A stretch of DNA of 64,000 nucleotides, from assembly GCA_022842465.1 (NCBI GenBank), contig JALHPN010000009.1, positions 1 to 64,000 of the forward strand. Direction: 5' to 3'. A model generated the notes under the pieces. The model searched no databases, was not told where the DNA came from, and saw only the letters and a program-made list of their open reading frames with translations. The position numbers and the translations under genes are program-made. Origin of the DNA: Polyangiaceae bacterium. GTDB lineage: Bacteria > Myxococcota_A > Polyangia > Polyangiales > Polyangiaceae. This document shows, piece by piece, positions 8,756 through 18,416 of this stretch (positions within the stretch are counted from its first letter, which is position 1; every line of letters begins with the position of its first letter).

Positions 8756-8858
8756 AAAACGGTCGCGAGGTGGTGTCGAACCCGAGCGTAGAGCGATCGA
8801 AGAATAGCGACCGGGCGGGGACGAACGCAACCGCAACCCTGCTACATCTCGAGTTCCG

Positions 8859-9530
8859 ATGTCCAGCGGTCCCATCTTCCTCTACCTGCACGGCTTTGCC
8901 TCGAGCCCGGAGTCGGGAAAGGCCCGCGCCTTCGCGGAGTGGGGCGCCGCGCGTGGATTCCGCGTCGAGCGTCTGGATCTCCGGGTCCCGTCCTTCGAGC
9001 ACCTCCGTCTCTCGGCGATGATGGAGCGGGTCCGGGAGGCCATCGATGCGGCGGGTGGCCCTCGGGCACGGGCGGTGCTCATCGGTTCCAGCCTCGGCGG
9101 CCTCGCCGCCGTCCGTTTCGCCGAGGACGATCCGCGTGTGTGCGCGACCTTCCTCATGGCCCCGGCGTTCCGTCTCGCCGAGCGCTGGCGGGCCCGGATC
9201 GGGGAGCGCGCCTGGCAGAAGTGGCAGACGACCGGCTTCATCGAGGTCGACGACCACGCGACGCGTCGGAAGGGAAAAATCGACTATCGCTTCATCGAAG
9301 AGCTCGCCGAGCTCGACGCGGCGGGGGAAGGCTGGCCCGACGTGCGGGTCCCGACCTGCATCGTCCACGGGATCCGGGACGACGTCGTCGACGTGCGGCT
9401 CTCGCGCGAATGGGCGACCGGCCGCCGGCACGTGCGCCTGGTCGAGGTCGAGGACGGGCACGAGCTCGCCGGCTCGATCGACCGGATCCTGGGCGAGGCC
9501 GGCGACTTCCTGCTCCCGTTCCTCGGATGA
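8859..9530 (+). CDS. YqiA-like alpha/beta-hydrolase
   Basis: 223 residues, a small alpha/beta-hydrolase of the YqiA/UPF0227 type. Visible elements are the oxyanion motif FLYLHGFASSP (7-17), the nucleophile elbow GSSLGG (Ser78), an acid at D174 or D175 (VHGIRDDVVD) and the catalytic His at H201 (EDGHEL). There is no signal peptide, so it acts in the cytoplasm, probably as an esterase on small esters. It diverges from the FHA gene across 145 bp, where TACATC (8843-8848) is a possible -10 element. Confidence 0.83.
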   Translation: MSSGPIFLYLHGFASSPESGKARAFAEWGAARGFRVERLDLRVPSFEHLRLSAMMERVREAIDAAGGPRARAVLIGSSLGGLAAVRFAEDDPRVCATFLMAPAFRLAERWRARIGERAWQKWQTTGFIEVDDHATRRKGKIDYRFIEELAELDAAGEGWPDVRVPTCIVHGIRDDVVDVRLSREWATGRRHVRLVEVEDGHELAGSIDRILGEAGDFLLPFLG

Positions 9531-9569
9531 TCGACGCAAGGGGGCGGGTATGACGCGCCGCGTCGTCGG

Positions 9570-10325
9570 CTAGTCCACGCGCTGGGGCTCGCCCGCCGGG
9601 AGGAGCGCGAGGAAGGCATCCTTCGCCGCGTCGACACGCGCGACGTCGCGGCCGTCGAAGGTGAGCTTCGTGCGGTAGGTCGGGTCCTGCCACTTCGGGT
9701 AGGACCCGACCCCCACGTCGGGGAAGCCCGCGACGACCGCGTCGAGGAGCGGCCGCAGGTCGCCCTCGTCCATCTTCGTGAAGACCGCGCGGGAGACGAA
9801 GGCCACGTCCGCGCCGATGCGCGCGACGGCGACCGGCAGCTTCATCCGGAAAATCTCCGGGACGCCGGGCAGCAGCCAGGTGTTCGCGTACCGGATGGTG
9901 GGCCAGCGCACCTCCGGCGAGACCTCGAGCGCGGCGCCCTCCGGGACGAGCGCCATGCGGAGGTGCCCGTCGGTGCATCGCTCGCCGTAGTGATCGCGCA
10001 GCATCTTCGCGAGCTCGGGGCTCTCCACCACGTTCGTGCCGAACGCCTTCGCGACGCCTTCGACCGTCACGTCGTCGTGGGTCGGACCGACGCCGCCCGA
10101 GGTGAAGAGGAAGTCGAAGCGGCTCGAGAGCTCCTTCACCTCGTGGGCGATGAGGTCGACGTCGTCGGGGACCATCACCACACGCTCCAGCTGGACGCCG
10201 AGGCCACGCAGGGCGCGCGCGAGCACGGCCACGTTCGCCTCTTCCACCTTTCCGGAGAGGAGCTCGTTGCCGATGACGAGCGCCGAAGCCGTACGCGGCG
10301 GCGGCGTGGGACCCGGGGTGGACAC
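9570..10325 (-). CDS. CinA-type MoCF (molybdopterin-binding-like) domain protein
   Basis: 251 residues. The N-terminal 175 residues are a MoCF/CinA domain: ALVIGNELLSGKVEEAN, the FLFTSGGVGPTHDDVTVEGVAKAF motif (nucleotide or molybdopterin loop) and LLPGVPEIFRMKL. The C-terminal part is short, and the CinA nicotinamide-mononucleotide deamidase domain is missing. COG1058 proteins of this size are variously called competence/damage-inducible protein A or ADP-ribose/FAD-synthase-related pyrophosphatase, so the substrate is uncertain. It is divergent from the chemosensory operon, sharing a 101-bp promoter region. Confidence 0.8.
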   Translation of the reverse strand: MSTPGPTPPPRTASALVIGNELLSGKVEEANVAVLARALRGLGVQLERVVMVPDDVDLIAHEVKELSSRFDFLFTSGGVGPTHDDVTVEGVAKAFGTNVVESPELAKMLRDHYGERCTDGHLRMALVPEGAALEVSPEVRWPTIRYANTWLLPGVPEIFRMKLPVAVARIGADVAFVSRAVFTKMDEGDLRPLLDAVVAGFPDVGVGSYPKWQDPTYRTKLTFDGRDVARVDAAKDAFLALLPAGEPQRVD

Positions 10326-10426
10326 CGTCGGATCATACCGGGAGCCGCTCTCCTCACGCGACCGAGAATCTCGCGCGGGCCGCTGGCCTCGCGTCTCGGC
10401 TCGCGTGTAGTCTCGGGGGACGACTC

Positions 10427-10825
10427 ATGCGCCGGATCCTCGTCGTCGAAGACTCCGCGTCGACCCGCGCGCTCGTCCGAGCGATCCTGGAGGATCCGGC
10501 GTTCTCCGCCAGCGTCGGCTCCGTCGAGGTCACCGAGGCCTCGAGCGGCTTCGACGCGATGCGGCTGCTCCCGCGGTCGAGGTTCGACCTCGTCATCACC
10601 GACATCAACATGCCCGACGTGAACGGGCTCGAGCTCATCCACTTCATCCGCCGCTCGCCCCAGTACCGGGCGACCCCGCTCGTCATCATCTCCACCCAGG
10701 CGACGGAGCGCGACGTCGAGCGCGGCAAGAAGCTCGGCGCCGACGCCTACGTCCCCAAGCCCTTCGGACCCGAGGAGCTCCGCTCCGCCTGCGAGAAGCT
10801 CCTCGAAGCGAAGAGCGATGGCTGA
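10427..10825 (+). CDS. CheY-like single-domain response regulator
   Basis: 132 residues, one receiver domain and nothing else. Acidic pocket E8-D9, phospho-acceptor D59 (VITDINMP), S89/T90 switch position and K111 (VPKPF) are all present. It is the first gene of the chemosensory operon and overlaps the cheA start by 8 bp, so it is the likely phosphorylation target of that kinase. A TAGTCT hexamer at 10408-10413 could serve as the -10 box of the operon promoter. Confidence 0.92.
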   Translation: MRRILVVEDSASTRALVRAILEDPAFSASVGSVEVTEASSGFDAMRLLPRSRFDLVITDINMPDVNGLELIHFIRRSPQYRATPLVIISTQATERDVERGKKLGADAYVPKPFGPEELRSACEKLLEAKSDG

Positions 10826-13250
10826 GAACAGCGGCGGCGGGCGCGGCGAGAGCGCGGGCGACAAGGCGCGCGAGGAGTTCTTCTCGGAAGCGCAGGAGAT
10901 CGTCGACGGGCTCTCCCGCGATCTGCTCGCGCTCGACGACGTCTCTCGTCGCGGCGGAAGCGACGCCGAGCTCGTCAACGACGTCTTCCGCGCCGTCCAC
11001 ACGCTGAAGGGCCTCTCGGGCCTCTTCGGCGCCGCGATGATGTCGGGTCTCTCGCACGAGCTCGAGAACCTCCTCGACGACCTGCGCCTCGGCCGGATCG
11101 AGCTCACGCAGCAGGTCCTCGACCTCCTCTTCCAGTCCGTGGAGCTCTACGGACGCATCCTCGCGGCGGCGAAGGGCGACGGCGCCGAGCCCGCGTCGGA
11201 GGTGAAGAGCCTCCTCGCGGCGCTAGGCCAGGTCGCCCAGCAGAAGGGCGGCACGGCCGGGAGCGTCGTCGCGCAGTACGAGCTCGATCCGGGCCTCCTC
11301 GGTGTCCTCACCGAGTACGAGGAGCACCGGCTCCGCACGAACCTGCAGGCAGGGCTCTCGCTCTACCGCATGCGCGTGCAGTTCCAGCTCTCGACGATCG
11401 ACTCGGCCCTCGACGAGCTCAAGGCGAAGACGCGCCCCCACGGTGAGATCATCACGTTTCTCCCGACCGGCGAGGGGGGGGACGCGGAGAGCGTCGAGCT
11501 CGAGATCCTCGTCGCGAGCCGCGCGCCGATCTCCACCCTTCGGGCGGCGATCGCGGGGCCGAACATCGCGATCGACGAGGTGCGGAGGCGCGACGCCGGG
11601 CCGCCCGGGATGGACAGCATGCGCCCGCGCGCGTCCGAGGCGCCCCCGCCCCTCTCGATGACGCCGACGCCGCCCGGGACGGAGCCTCCGCCGGGCGTGA
11701 GCGGGGAGGAGCCGCGACCGCGCACGTCGTTCCCGCCTGCGCCCCTGTCGCCGCAGACGTCGGGGATGACGGGCTTCGGGGTACCGACCCCGTCTGCGGT
11801 CCCGTCGGGCAACGCGCCGGCGTTGCCTCCCTCCCCGCCGCGCGCCGAGGGACAGCGCGGGCCGGCCGGAGCCGGCACGGGAGGCGAGAACCGAGAGCTC
11901 ACCCTGCGCTCGGTCTCGCAGACGGTGCGCGTCGACATCAGGAAGCTCGACCACCTGATGAACATCGTCGGCGAGCTCGCGATCGTGCGCGGGGCAGTCG
12001 CGAAGCTCCAGGAGCGCGTCCGCTCGCAGCCCCATCTTCGCGAGGTCGCGACGGATCTCCAGCGCGTCCAGCGCTCCTTCGAGCGGCACCTCGCGCAGAT
12101 GCAGAACGGCATCCTCGAGGTCCGCATGGTCCCGCTCGGCCAGGTCTTCGACAAGCTGTCCCGCATCGTTCGCCAGCTCTCGCGCGAGCACGACAAGCCG
12201 GTGAACCTCGTCATCACCGGCGCCGAGACGGAGATCGACAAGCTCATCGTCGAGGAGCTCTCCGATCCGCTCATGCACATGATGCGGAACGCGGTCGACC
12301 ACGGGATCGAGGATCGAGACGGTCGCATGCGCGTCGGAAAGCCGCCGGTCGGGACCATCGCGCTCAACGCCTTCCAGAAGGGCAACCACGTCGTCATCGA
12401 GGTGGAAGACGACGGCAAGGGCATGGATCCTGCGCTCATCGTCCAGGCCGCCGTCCGTCGCAACATCGTGACCGAGACCGAGGCGCGCGAGATGAGCGCG
12501 AAGGAGGTCCTCGGGCTGGCGTTCGAGCCGGGGTTCACGACGAAGGACGAGGCGACCGCCCTCTCAGGCCGCGGCGTCGGGATGGATGTCGTGCGGACAA
12601 ACATCGCCAAGCTCGGTGGAGTCGTCGACATCTCGAGCGAGATCGGCATCGGCACGAAGATGACGATCACGCTGCCGATCACGCTCGCGATCATCAGCGT
12701 CCTCGTCGTCGAGGTCTCGGGCCGGACCTTCTGCATGCCCCTCGCGAGCGTCGAGGAGGCCATCGTGTTCGACGACTCGATGATCCGCACGTTCGAGGGC
12801 CGCGAGGTCATGAGCCAGCGCGGGGCGACGCTGCCGATCGCGCGCCTCGCAAAGCTCTTCCAGCTCGAAGGCGTCCGGCCCGGGGTCTGGGTGAACGAGG
12901 AGGCGAAGACGCCGAAGCCGCCCGAGGTGAGGCCCGGTGCGAAGCCGAAGGCGTACGTCGTCGTCGCCACCGTCGCCGAGCGGCGCGTCGGATTCATCGT
13001 CGACCGCCTCGTCGGCCAGCAGGACATCGTCATCAAGGCCCTCGGCAAGTCGCTGAAGAAGGCGCGCGGGTTCGCGGGCGCGACGGAGCTCGGCGATCAG
13101 CGCGTGGGCCTCGTCCTCGACGCGGCCGCGTTGATCCACGAGGTGCTCCAGTCCCAGGACGGTCGCCACGCCGTGCCGCAGCTCGAGGCGCCGCGCCCGC
13201 CGCGCGTCGAGCTCGGCTCGCGGGGAGACGGCGAGGAAGGACTCCTGTGA
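10818..13250 (+). CDS. cheA: CheA chemosensory histidine kinase
   Basis: 810 residues. In order: Hpt domain (about 15-105, phospho-His H61 in FRAVHTLKG); a P2-like ferredoxin-fold segment (about 140-255); a long Pro-rich linker (260-357); the dimerisation helices (362-440); the HATPase (470-622, N-box N491 in MRNAVDHG, DDGKGMD at 531, GRGVGMD at 584); and a CheW-like regulatory domain (625-780). All catalytic boxes are intact. It should autophosphorylate in response to receptor arrays and pass phosphate to the CheY-like protein and to CheB. The stop overlaps the next cheW by 4 bp. Confidence 0.95.
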   Translation: MAENSGGGRGESAGDKAREEFFSEAQEIVDGLSRDLLALDDVSRRGGSDAELVNDVFRAVHTLKGLSGLFGAAMMSGLSHELENLLDDLRLGRIELTQQVLDLLFQSVELYGRILAAAKGDGAEPASEVKSLLAALGQVAQQKGGTAGSVVAQYELDPGLLGVLTEYEEHRLRTNLQAGLSLYRMRVQFQLSTIDSALDELKAKTRPHGEIITFLPTGEGGDAESVELEILVASRAPISTLRAAIAGPNIAIDEVRRRDAGPPGMDSMRPRASEAPPPLSMTPTPPGTEPPPGVSGEEPRPRTSFPPAPLSPQTSGMTGFGVPTPSAVPSGNAPALPPSPPRAEGQRGPAGAGTGGENRELTLRSVSQTVRVDIRKLDHLMNIVGELAIVRGAVAKLQERVRSQPHLREVATDLQRVQRSFERHLAQMQNGILEVRMVPLGQVFDKLSRIVRQLSREHDKPVNLVITGAETEIDKLIVEELSDPLMHMMRNAVDHGIEDRDGRMRVGKPPVGTIALNAFQKGNHVVIEVEDDGKGMDPALIVQAAVRRNIVTETEAREMSAKEVLGLAFEPGFTTKDEATALSGRGVGMDVVRTNIAKLGGVVDISSEIGIGTKMTITLPITLAIISVLVVEVSGRTFCMPLASVEEAIVFDDSMIRTFEGREVMSQRGATLPIARLAKLFQLEGVRPGVWVNEEAKTPKPPEVRPGAKPKAYVVVATVAERRVGFIVDRLVGQQDIVIKALGKSLKKARGFAGATELGDQRVGLVLDAAALIHEVLQSQDGRHAVPQLEAPRPPRVELGSRGDGEEGLL

Positions 13251-13735
13251 GCAACCTCATGAGCCGGAGGGTCGAGGGCCGCAGCGCGATGCAGCGCGCC
13301 GACGAGCTCGGGAAACGCGTCGAGTACCTCGCCTTCCTCCTCGCGACGGAGGCATATGCGATCGAGATCGGCGCGATCGTCGAGATCCTCAAGCCGCTCC
13401 CGATCACCGAGGTGCCGCGGGCGGACCCCGGCGTCGTCGGCGTGATGAGCGTGCGCGGCAGGCTCGTCACGGTCGTCGATCTCAAGCGACGCTTCCGGCT
13501 GACGCGGACGTTCTCGATGAACAAGAAGAGCCGCATCCTCCTCGTCGACGTGGCCGGCGAACAGATCGGCCTCCTCGTCGACGAGGTGATCCAGGTCTAC
13601 CGACTCGCGGAGTCCGACATCGAGCCGCCCGACGTGCTCGGAAGCGAGCAGCCGCCGCACGTCATCGGCATCGGCCGTCCCCACGGGGGCGATGTCCTCC
13701 TCCTGCTCGACCTCGCTCCGATCTTCGTGGAGTGA
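13247..13735 (+). CDS. cheW: CheW-like adaptor protein 1
   Basis: 162 residues, one CheW domain (about 22-160): YLAFLLATEAYAIEIGAIVEILKPLPITEVPRADPGVVGVMSVRGRLVTVVDL is the characteristic entry strand and RG-loop. Translation starts at a GTG sharing four bases with the cheA stop. CheW links CheA to receptor arrays. No receptor is encoded in the operon, so the partner must be elsewhere. Confidence 0.93.
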   Translation: MSNLMSRRVEGRSAMQRADELGKRVEYLAFLLATEAYAIEIGAIVEILKPLPITEVPRADPGVVGVMSVRGRLVTVVDLKRRFRLTRTFSMNKKSRILLVDVAGEQIGLLVDEVIQVYRLAESDIEPPDVLGSEQPPHVIGIGRPHGGDVLLLLDLAPIFVE

Positions 13736-13742
13736 ACTCGCG

Positions 13743-14330
13743 ATGGCCATCAGGCGCACGACCCCCCGTCATCGGCACGACCCGTCGAAGAACTTCGTCG
13801 GCTTCCTCGTGGGCGACGTCATGTACGCGGTCCGCATCGAGGTGGTGCGGGAGATCGTGAATCCCCTCCCGGTGGTCGCCCTCCCGCGCGCGCCGGGGTC
13901 GATCCGCGGTGTGGCGGACTACCGTGGCCTCGTCGTCCCCGTCCTCGACCTCCGCGAGCGGTTCGCGCTGCCGCCGGCCGAGACACGGCGCACGAAGTGG
14001 ATCGTGATCGACCCGACGCGCATCGCGAAGTCGCTCGAGCCGAGCACCCCGGCCCCGCCCACGACCCCTGCGTCGTCCCCCGGCGGCGGGGGCGCCCACG
14101 CGGCGCTCGTCGTCGATTCGGTGACCGATGTCTTCGGAACGGGCGGCGCGGACGTCAAGCCCGCCCCGCCGCTCGGGTCGGGGGACGAGCTCCGTGGAAT
14201 CGAGGGCGTCACGTCGTACGACGGCTCGCTCGTGTTCGTCCTCGACGCGCGCTCCTTCGCCGCTCTCGCGCGGGAGGCGCTCTCGCAGGCGCCGCCGTCG
14301 ATGCCCGGAGCCGCCGGAGCGACGCGATGA
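13743..14330 (+). CDS. cheW: CheW-like adaptor protein 2
   Basis: 195 residues. The CheW fold (FLVGDVMYAVRIEVVREIVNPLPVVALP, then SIRGVADYRGLVVPVLDLRERF) is interrupted at about residues 96-122 by a Pro/Thr/Ser/Gly-rich loop, then resumes (HAALVVDSVTDVF). The ATG at 13743 lies 7 bp after the previous stop; an upstream in-frame ATG lies inside cheW1. Two different CheW proteins in one operon suggest a mixed or specialised array. Its stop overlaps the HEAT gene start (ATGA). Confidence 0.9.
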   Translation: MAIRRTTPRHRHDPSKNFVGFLVGDVMYAVRIEVVREIVNPLPVVALPRAPGSIRGVADYRGLVVPVLDLRERFALPPAETRRTKWIVIDPTRIAKSLEPSTPAPPTTPASSPGGGGAHAALVVDSVTDVFGTGGADVKPAPPLGSGDELRGIEGVTSYDGSLVFVLDARSFAALAREALSQAPPSMPGAAGATR

Positions 14331-16396
14331 CGGATCGTGCTGGTGGCGTCGCCTCGCGTCTCGACGCGGACGACCCCGAGGTCCGTCGACGCGCGACGCA
14401 AGAGATCGCTGCGCTCCCGGCGCCAGAGTCCTGCGACCTCCTCCTCCGCGCGCTCGGCGACGCTGACTGGCGGGTGCGCAAGGAGGCCGCGTCGGTCGCG
14501 CCGCGCGTCGAGCCCCGCACCGCCGTCGTCTTCGCGGTCGCGCGCGCGCTCGGGGAACGTGACGCGGTCGGTCTGCGGAACGCGGCGGTCGAGGCGCTGA
14601 TCACGATCGGTCCGGACGCGGTGCCGGGCGCCGTCGACGCGCTGACGCGCCTCGACGCGGACGGACGGAAGCTCGCCGTCGAGGTCCTCGCCGGCGCTCC
14701 GACGCTCGCGGGGATCCGCGCGCTCGTGCGGACCCTCGACGATCCCGACGAGAACGTCGGGGTCGCCGCTGCGGAGGGGCTCGGCCGAGCGCACCTCGCG
14801 GGTGAGGAGGCGCGAGACATCGCGCGCGCCGCGCTCGAGGGGCTCCTCGCGTCGCCGCACCTCGGCGTGAAGGTCGCCGCCCTCCAGTCGCTCACGAGCC
14901 TCGAGGTCGAGGTGCCCTTCGCGAAGCTCGAGGCGATGTTGACCGACCCGATCCTCCGGAGACCTGCCCTCGTCGCCGCGGGAGGGTCGCGTGCGCCGCG
15001 TGCGATCCGCGCGCTCGCGGAGGCGACCGCGGATGTGCTGCCCTCCGTCTCCAGGGACGCCGTCGTCGCGCTCGGTCGGTCCATCGAGGAGGCGTGGGGT
15101 GAGGACGAGGTCCTCGACGTCGCGGCGAAGACGCTCCGCGTGTCGAGCGCGGCCCGCGCGCGCCTGCGTGCGCTCGCGAGCGACCAAGCGGATCCGGCCG
15201 CCCGCGGGGCGGCGATCCTCGCGCTCGGCCTCGTGCGCGACCCCGACGACGTCTCCCTGATCGCCGACGCCCTCGCGGACGACGCCCTCGCCGATCGCGC
15301 CGAGGCCACGCTCAGGCTCTTCGGGAGCGACGCCGTCGAGCCGCTCCTCGTCGCGGGGCGGACGGCGGCGCCCTCTCTCCGCGGCGCGACGCTCTCGATG
15401 TTGCCCCAGCTCTCGGCCTCGAGCTCGGAGCCGCTCGAGGCCGTGCGCGAGGCCTTGCGCGATCCGTCCCCCGACGTCGTCGCTCCCGCGCTCAAGAGCC
15501 TCGCGATCGTCGGGACGGCTGCCGACCTCGGGCACGTCTCACTCCATGTGGCGTCTCCCGACCCGCGCGTCGCGACGGCTGCGCAGTCGGCGCTCGTGGC
15601 GATCGCGACACGCCATCCCGGCGAGGCGCGCGCCGGCGCGTCGGCGAGTGACCCACGCGGCGAGGACGCGCTCGCGGGGGTCCTCGTCCGCGGCGCCGCC
15701 GCGAGCACGGGTGCGAAAGTGGACGACGACGCGCGGTTCCTCGCGAGCGCGGCGACCCACCGTGAGGCGACCGTGAGGCGCGCGGCCGTCGAGGCGCTCG
15801 CCCACGTCGGCGGTGAGGCCGCGGTCGAGGCCGTGACGCTCTCCCTCGCCGACGAGGAGAACGTCGTCGCCCATGCCGCCATTCGCTCGCTCGGCGGTCT
15901 CGGTCGTGCCGATCAGCTGGCCTCACTCGCCGCGAGCACGCGCGACCCGGTTCGCCTCGGCGTCGTCCTCCGAGCGCTCCGGGACGCCGACGCCGAGCGT
16001 GCGTTCGCAGCCGCCCGTCCCCTCGTGCGCGAGAGGGCGCCTGCCGTCGCGGCGGCCGCGGTGGAGGTGATCGGCTCGTCGACCGTCGCCGGCCGCGTCG
16101 AGGCGCTGCTCGATGCGGCCGAGCACGAGGACCAGGAGGTCGTGAAGCTGGCTCTCTCGCGGCTGGCCCACGCACGTGACGTGCGTGGCCTGGTCGCGAT
16201 GACGCGCGCGCTCGAGCACCAGAACGAGAACGTTCGTCGCTATGCCGCCGAAATCCTGGGGCCCGCGTCGGGGAGCGAAATCGAGTCCATCCTCCGTGCG
16301 CGCCTCGATCGGGAGCCGAGCGCCGACGTGCGGCGCGCGATCATGGAGGCCCTCGCGACCCGCTCTCAGGGAGAGCCTCCGGAGCCCTCTTCGTGA
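14327..16396 (+). CDS. HEAT-repeat protein of the chemosensory operon
   Basis: 689 residues made almost wholly of HEAT/PBS-lyase-type helical repeats of about 30 residues (for example DADWRVRKEAASVAPRVEP, DPDENVGVAAAEGLGRAH, HREATVRRAAVEALAHVGG, HQNENVRRYAAEILG). It forms a long protein-binding solenoid with no catalytic motif. The start overlaps cheW2 and the stop overlaps cheR by 4 bp each, so it is made together with the signalling proteins. From memory, a HEAT-type protein also occurs in a Myxococcus chemosensory cluster. The likely role is a scaffold or receptor-independent input, which is inference. Confidence 0.88.
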   Translation: MTDRAGGVASRLDADDPEVRRRATQEIAALPAPESCDLLLRALGDADWRVRKEAASVAPRVEPRTAVVFAVARALGERDAVGLRNAAVEALITIGPDAVPGAVDALTRLDADGRKLAVEVLAGAPTLAGIRALVRTLDDPDENVGVAAAEGLGRAHLAGEEARDIARAALEGLLASPHLGVKVAALQSLTSLEVEVPFAKLEAMLTDPILRRPALVAAGGSRAPRAIRALAEATADVLPSVSRDAVVALGRSIEEAWGEDEVLDVAAKTLRVSSAARARLRALASDQADPAARGAAILALGLVRDPDDVSLIADALADDALADRAEATLRLFGSDAVEPLLVAGRTAAPSLRGATLSMLPQLSASSSEPLEAVREALRDPSPDVVAPALKSLAIVGTAADLGHVSLHVASPDPRVATAAQSALVAIATRHPGEARAGASASDPRGEDALAGVLVRGAAASTGAKVDDDARFLASAATHREATVRRAAVEALAHVGGEAAVEAVTLSLADEENVVAHAAIRSLGGLGRADQLASLAASTRDPVRLGVVLRALRDADAERAFAAARPLVRERAPAVAAAAVEVIGSSTVAGRVEALLDAAEHEDQEVVKLALSRLAHARDVRGLVAMTRALEHQNENVRRYAAEILGPASGSEIESILRARLDREPSADVRRAIMEALATRSQGEPPEPSS

Positions 16397-17316
16397 CGCG
16401 GCGCCTCTTCGGAGGGGCGAGCGGAGAGCCGCAGCTCCGCGCGGAAGACTACCGGCTCATCCGCGACCTCGTGAGCGAGCGCCTCGGACTGTGGTTCGGG
16501 CCCGAGTCTCGCGGCTCGCTCGAGCGACGGCTGCGCGAGCGGCTCGCCGTGAAGGGGCTGACGAGCTTCGCCGACTACTACCAGCTGCTCCGCTTCGGCC
16601 CCGGTGCGACGGAGGAGTGGGAAGAGGCCGGCGAGCTCCTCACGACCCACGAGACGTACTTCTTTCGCGAGGACTACCAGCTGCGTGCAGCTTCGGGAGA
16701 GCTCTTTCCGATGCTCGCGGAGCGCGGCCGCGCGCGACGCCGTCTCCACGTCTGGAGCGCCGGGTGCTCGACGGGAGAGGAGGCGTACACGATCGCGATC
16801 CTCCTCCTGGAGTCGAAGCTCTTCGAGGGATGGGACGTGCGCGTCTACGGCTCGGACCTCTCCAAGCGGTGCGTCGCCTCTGCCCGGCGTGGCGTCTACG
16901 GACCCACATCGTTCCGCGCCACGCCCGAGGCGTCCAGACGCTCGTGGTTCGTCAAGAGCGACGTCGCCGACACGTGGAGCGTGGCGCCGGAGGTGCGGGC
17001 GCTGTGCCATTTCGGCCAGATGAACCTCCTCGATGGGGAGCGCACGCACCTCGTCGGTAGGTGCGACATGATCTTCTGCCGGAACGTGCTCTTCTACCTC
17101 GACGCAAGCTCGCGAAAGCGGGTGATCGAGACGTTCTACGAACGCCTCGTTCCGGGCGGTGTCCTCTTGCTGGGGCACGCCGAGTCGCTGTTGAATGTCT
17201 CGACGGCGTTCGAGCTGTTACATCTCGAGGAAGATCTCGTGTACCAGAAGCCGATGACGGCAATCGGGGGGGCGGGGGGAGCGGGGGCCCACGGCCTCTC
17301 AGGAGCAAAGGTGTGA
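16393..17316 (+). CDS. cheR: CheR-type protein methyltransferase
   Basis: 307 residues. N-terminal CheR helical domain (about 15-85), then the SAM-binding fold: HVWSAGCSTGEEAYTIA (motif I), VYGSDLS, and MIFCRNVLFYLD. THETYFFR before the fold is also typical. It methylates glutamates on chemoreceptors. The GTG start shares four bases with the HEAT stop. No TPR tail is present. Confidence 0.94.
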   Translation: MTRRLFGGASGEPQLRAEDYRLIRDLVSERLGLWFGPESRGSLERRLRERLAVKGLTSFADYYQLLRFGPGATEEWEEAGELLTTHETYFFREDYQLRAASGELFPMLAERGRARRRLHVWSAGCSTGEEAYTIAILLLESKLFEGWDVRVYGSDLSKRCVASARRGVYGPTSFRATPEASRRSWFVKSDVADTWSVAPEVRALCHFGQMNLLDGERTHLVGRCDMIFCRNVLFYLDASSRKRVIETFYERLVPGGVLLLGHAESLLNVSTAFELLHLEEDLVYQKPMTAIGGAGGAGAHGLSGAKV

Positions 17317-18395
17317 AGGGACCCATTCGCCTCCTCGTCGTCGACGACTCCGCCTACAACCGTCGCAACATCGCCGAGGTGTTCGCCGGCTCTACCGAGG
17401 TCGAGGTCGTCGGCAAGGCGGCGGACGGCGAAGAGGCGCTCCGCCTCGCGTCGCTCCTGAAGCCCGACGTCATCACGCTCGATCTCGAGATGCCGCGGAT
17501 GGACGGGTTCACCTTCCTCCGCATCCTCATGACGAAGCAGCCGACGCCCGTCATCGTGGTCTCCAGCTATTCCCAGAAGGAGAACGTCTTCAAGGCGCTC
17601 GAGCTCGGCGCCCTCGACTTCGTCGCGAAGCCGTCTGCTCAGATCGCGCCCGATGCGACCGACCTTCGCGAGCAGATCTTGGAGAAGGTGCTCCTCGTCC
17701 GCCAGCTACGCGCGTCGTTCGCCCCGCCGCCGCCGATGTCGCGCCGTCAGGTCAGCGGGAGCTTCGGGCCCGACGGTCGTCCCCTGGCGCCCGATGCGCC
17801 GCCCCGTCCGGCGGGGTACCTTGCGCCGAAACACGTCGTCGCCATCGCGAGCTCGACCGGCGGTCCGAGCGCGCTCCTCGAGATCTTCGCCAAGATCCCG
17901 CCGACGAGCGCGGCCGCAGTCGTCGTCGCGCAGCACATGCCGGACAAGTTCACGCGCACGTTCGCCGAACGGCTCGACCGGCGGGGATCCGTGCGGACCG
18001 CGGAGGCCCAGGACGGCGACCGCGTCGCGCGCCTGACGGGGTTCGTCTGTCCGGGGCGCCAGTGCATGGAGATCGTGCAGAACGGCGTCGAGCTCCGCGT
18101 CGTCGTGACCGCGCCTCGCCCGGACGACCGCTACGTTCCGAGTGCGGACCGGCTCCTCAAGAGCGTCGCGCTCGCGGCGGGCTCGAAGGCCGTCGGGGTC
18201 ATCCTCACCGGCATGGGAGACGACGGCGTCGAAGGCGCACGTGCGATCCGCGACGCCGGCGGGCTCGTGGTCGCCGAGTCGCAGGAGACCGCCGTGGTCT
18301 ACGGCATGCCGGGCGCCGCGGTCCGCGCGGGAATCCCGCAGAAGGTGCTCCCGCTGCCCCAGATCGCAGAGCTCATCGCGCAGCTACCGGTCTGA
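17313..18395 (+). CDS. cheB: CheB-type chemoreceptor methylesterase
   Basis: 360 residues. Receiver domain at 7-125 (D11, D12, phospho-Asp D57 in VITLDLEMPRMDG, KPS switch Lys), a Pro-rich linker, then the methylesterase: SSTGGPS nucleophile, AQHMPDKFT His and TGMGDDGV Asp. Phosphorylation by CheA would activate removal of receptor methyl groups placed by CheR. The GTG at 17313 follows an AGGAG at 17301-17305 and overlaps the cheR stop by 4 bp. It is the last gene of the operon. Confidence 0.95.
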   Translation: MKGPIRLLVVDDSAYNRRNIAEVFAGSTEVEVVGKAADGEEALRLASLLKPDVITLDLEMPRMDGFTFLRILMTKQPTPVIVVSSYSQKENVFKALELGALDFVAKPSAQIAPDATDLREQILEKVLLVRQLRASFAPPPPMSRRQVSGSFGPDGRPLAPDAPPRPAGYLAPKHVVAIASSTGGPSALLEIFAKIPPTSAAAVVVAQHMPDKFTRTFAERLDRRGSVRTAEAQDGDRVARLTGFVCPGRQCMEIVQNGVELRVVVTAPRPDDRYVPSADRLLKSVALAAGSKAVGVILTGMGDDGVEGARAIRDAGGLVVAESQETAVVYGMPGAAVRAGIPQKVLPLPQIAELIAQLPV

Positions 18396-18416
18396 GCGCG
18401 TGCTAGGCTCGCCGCG

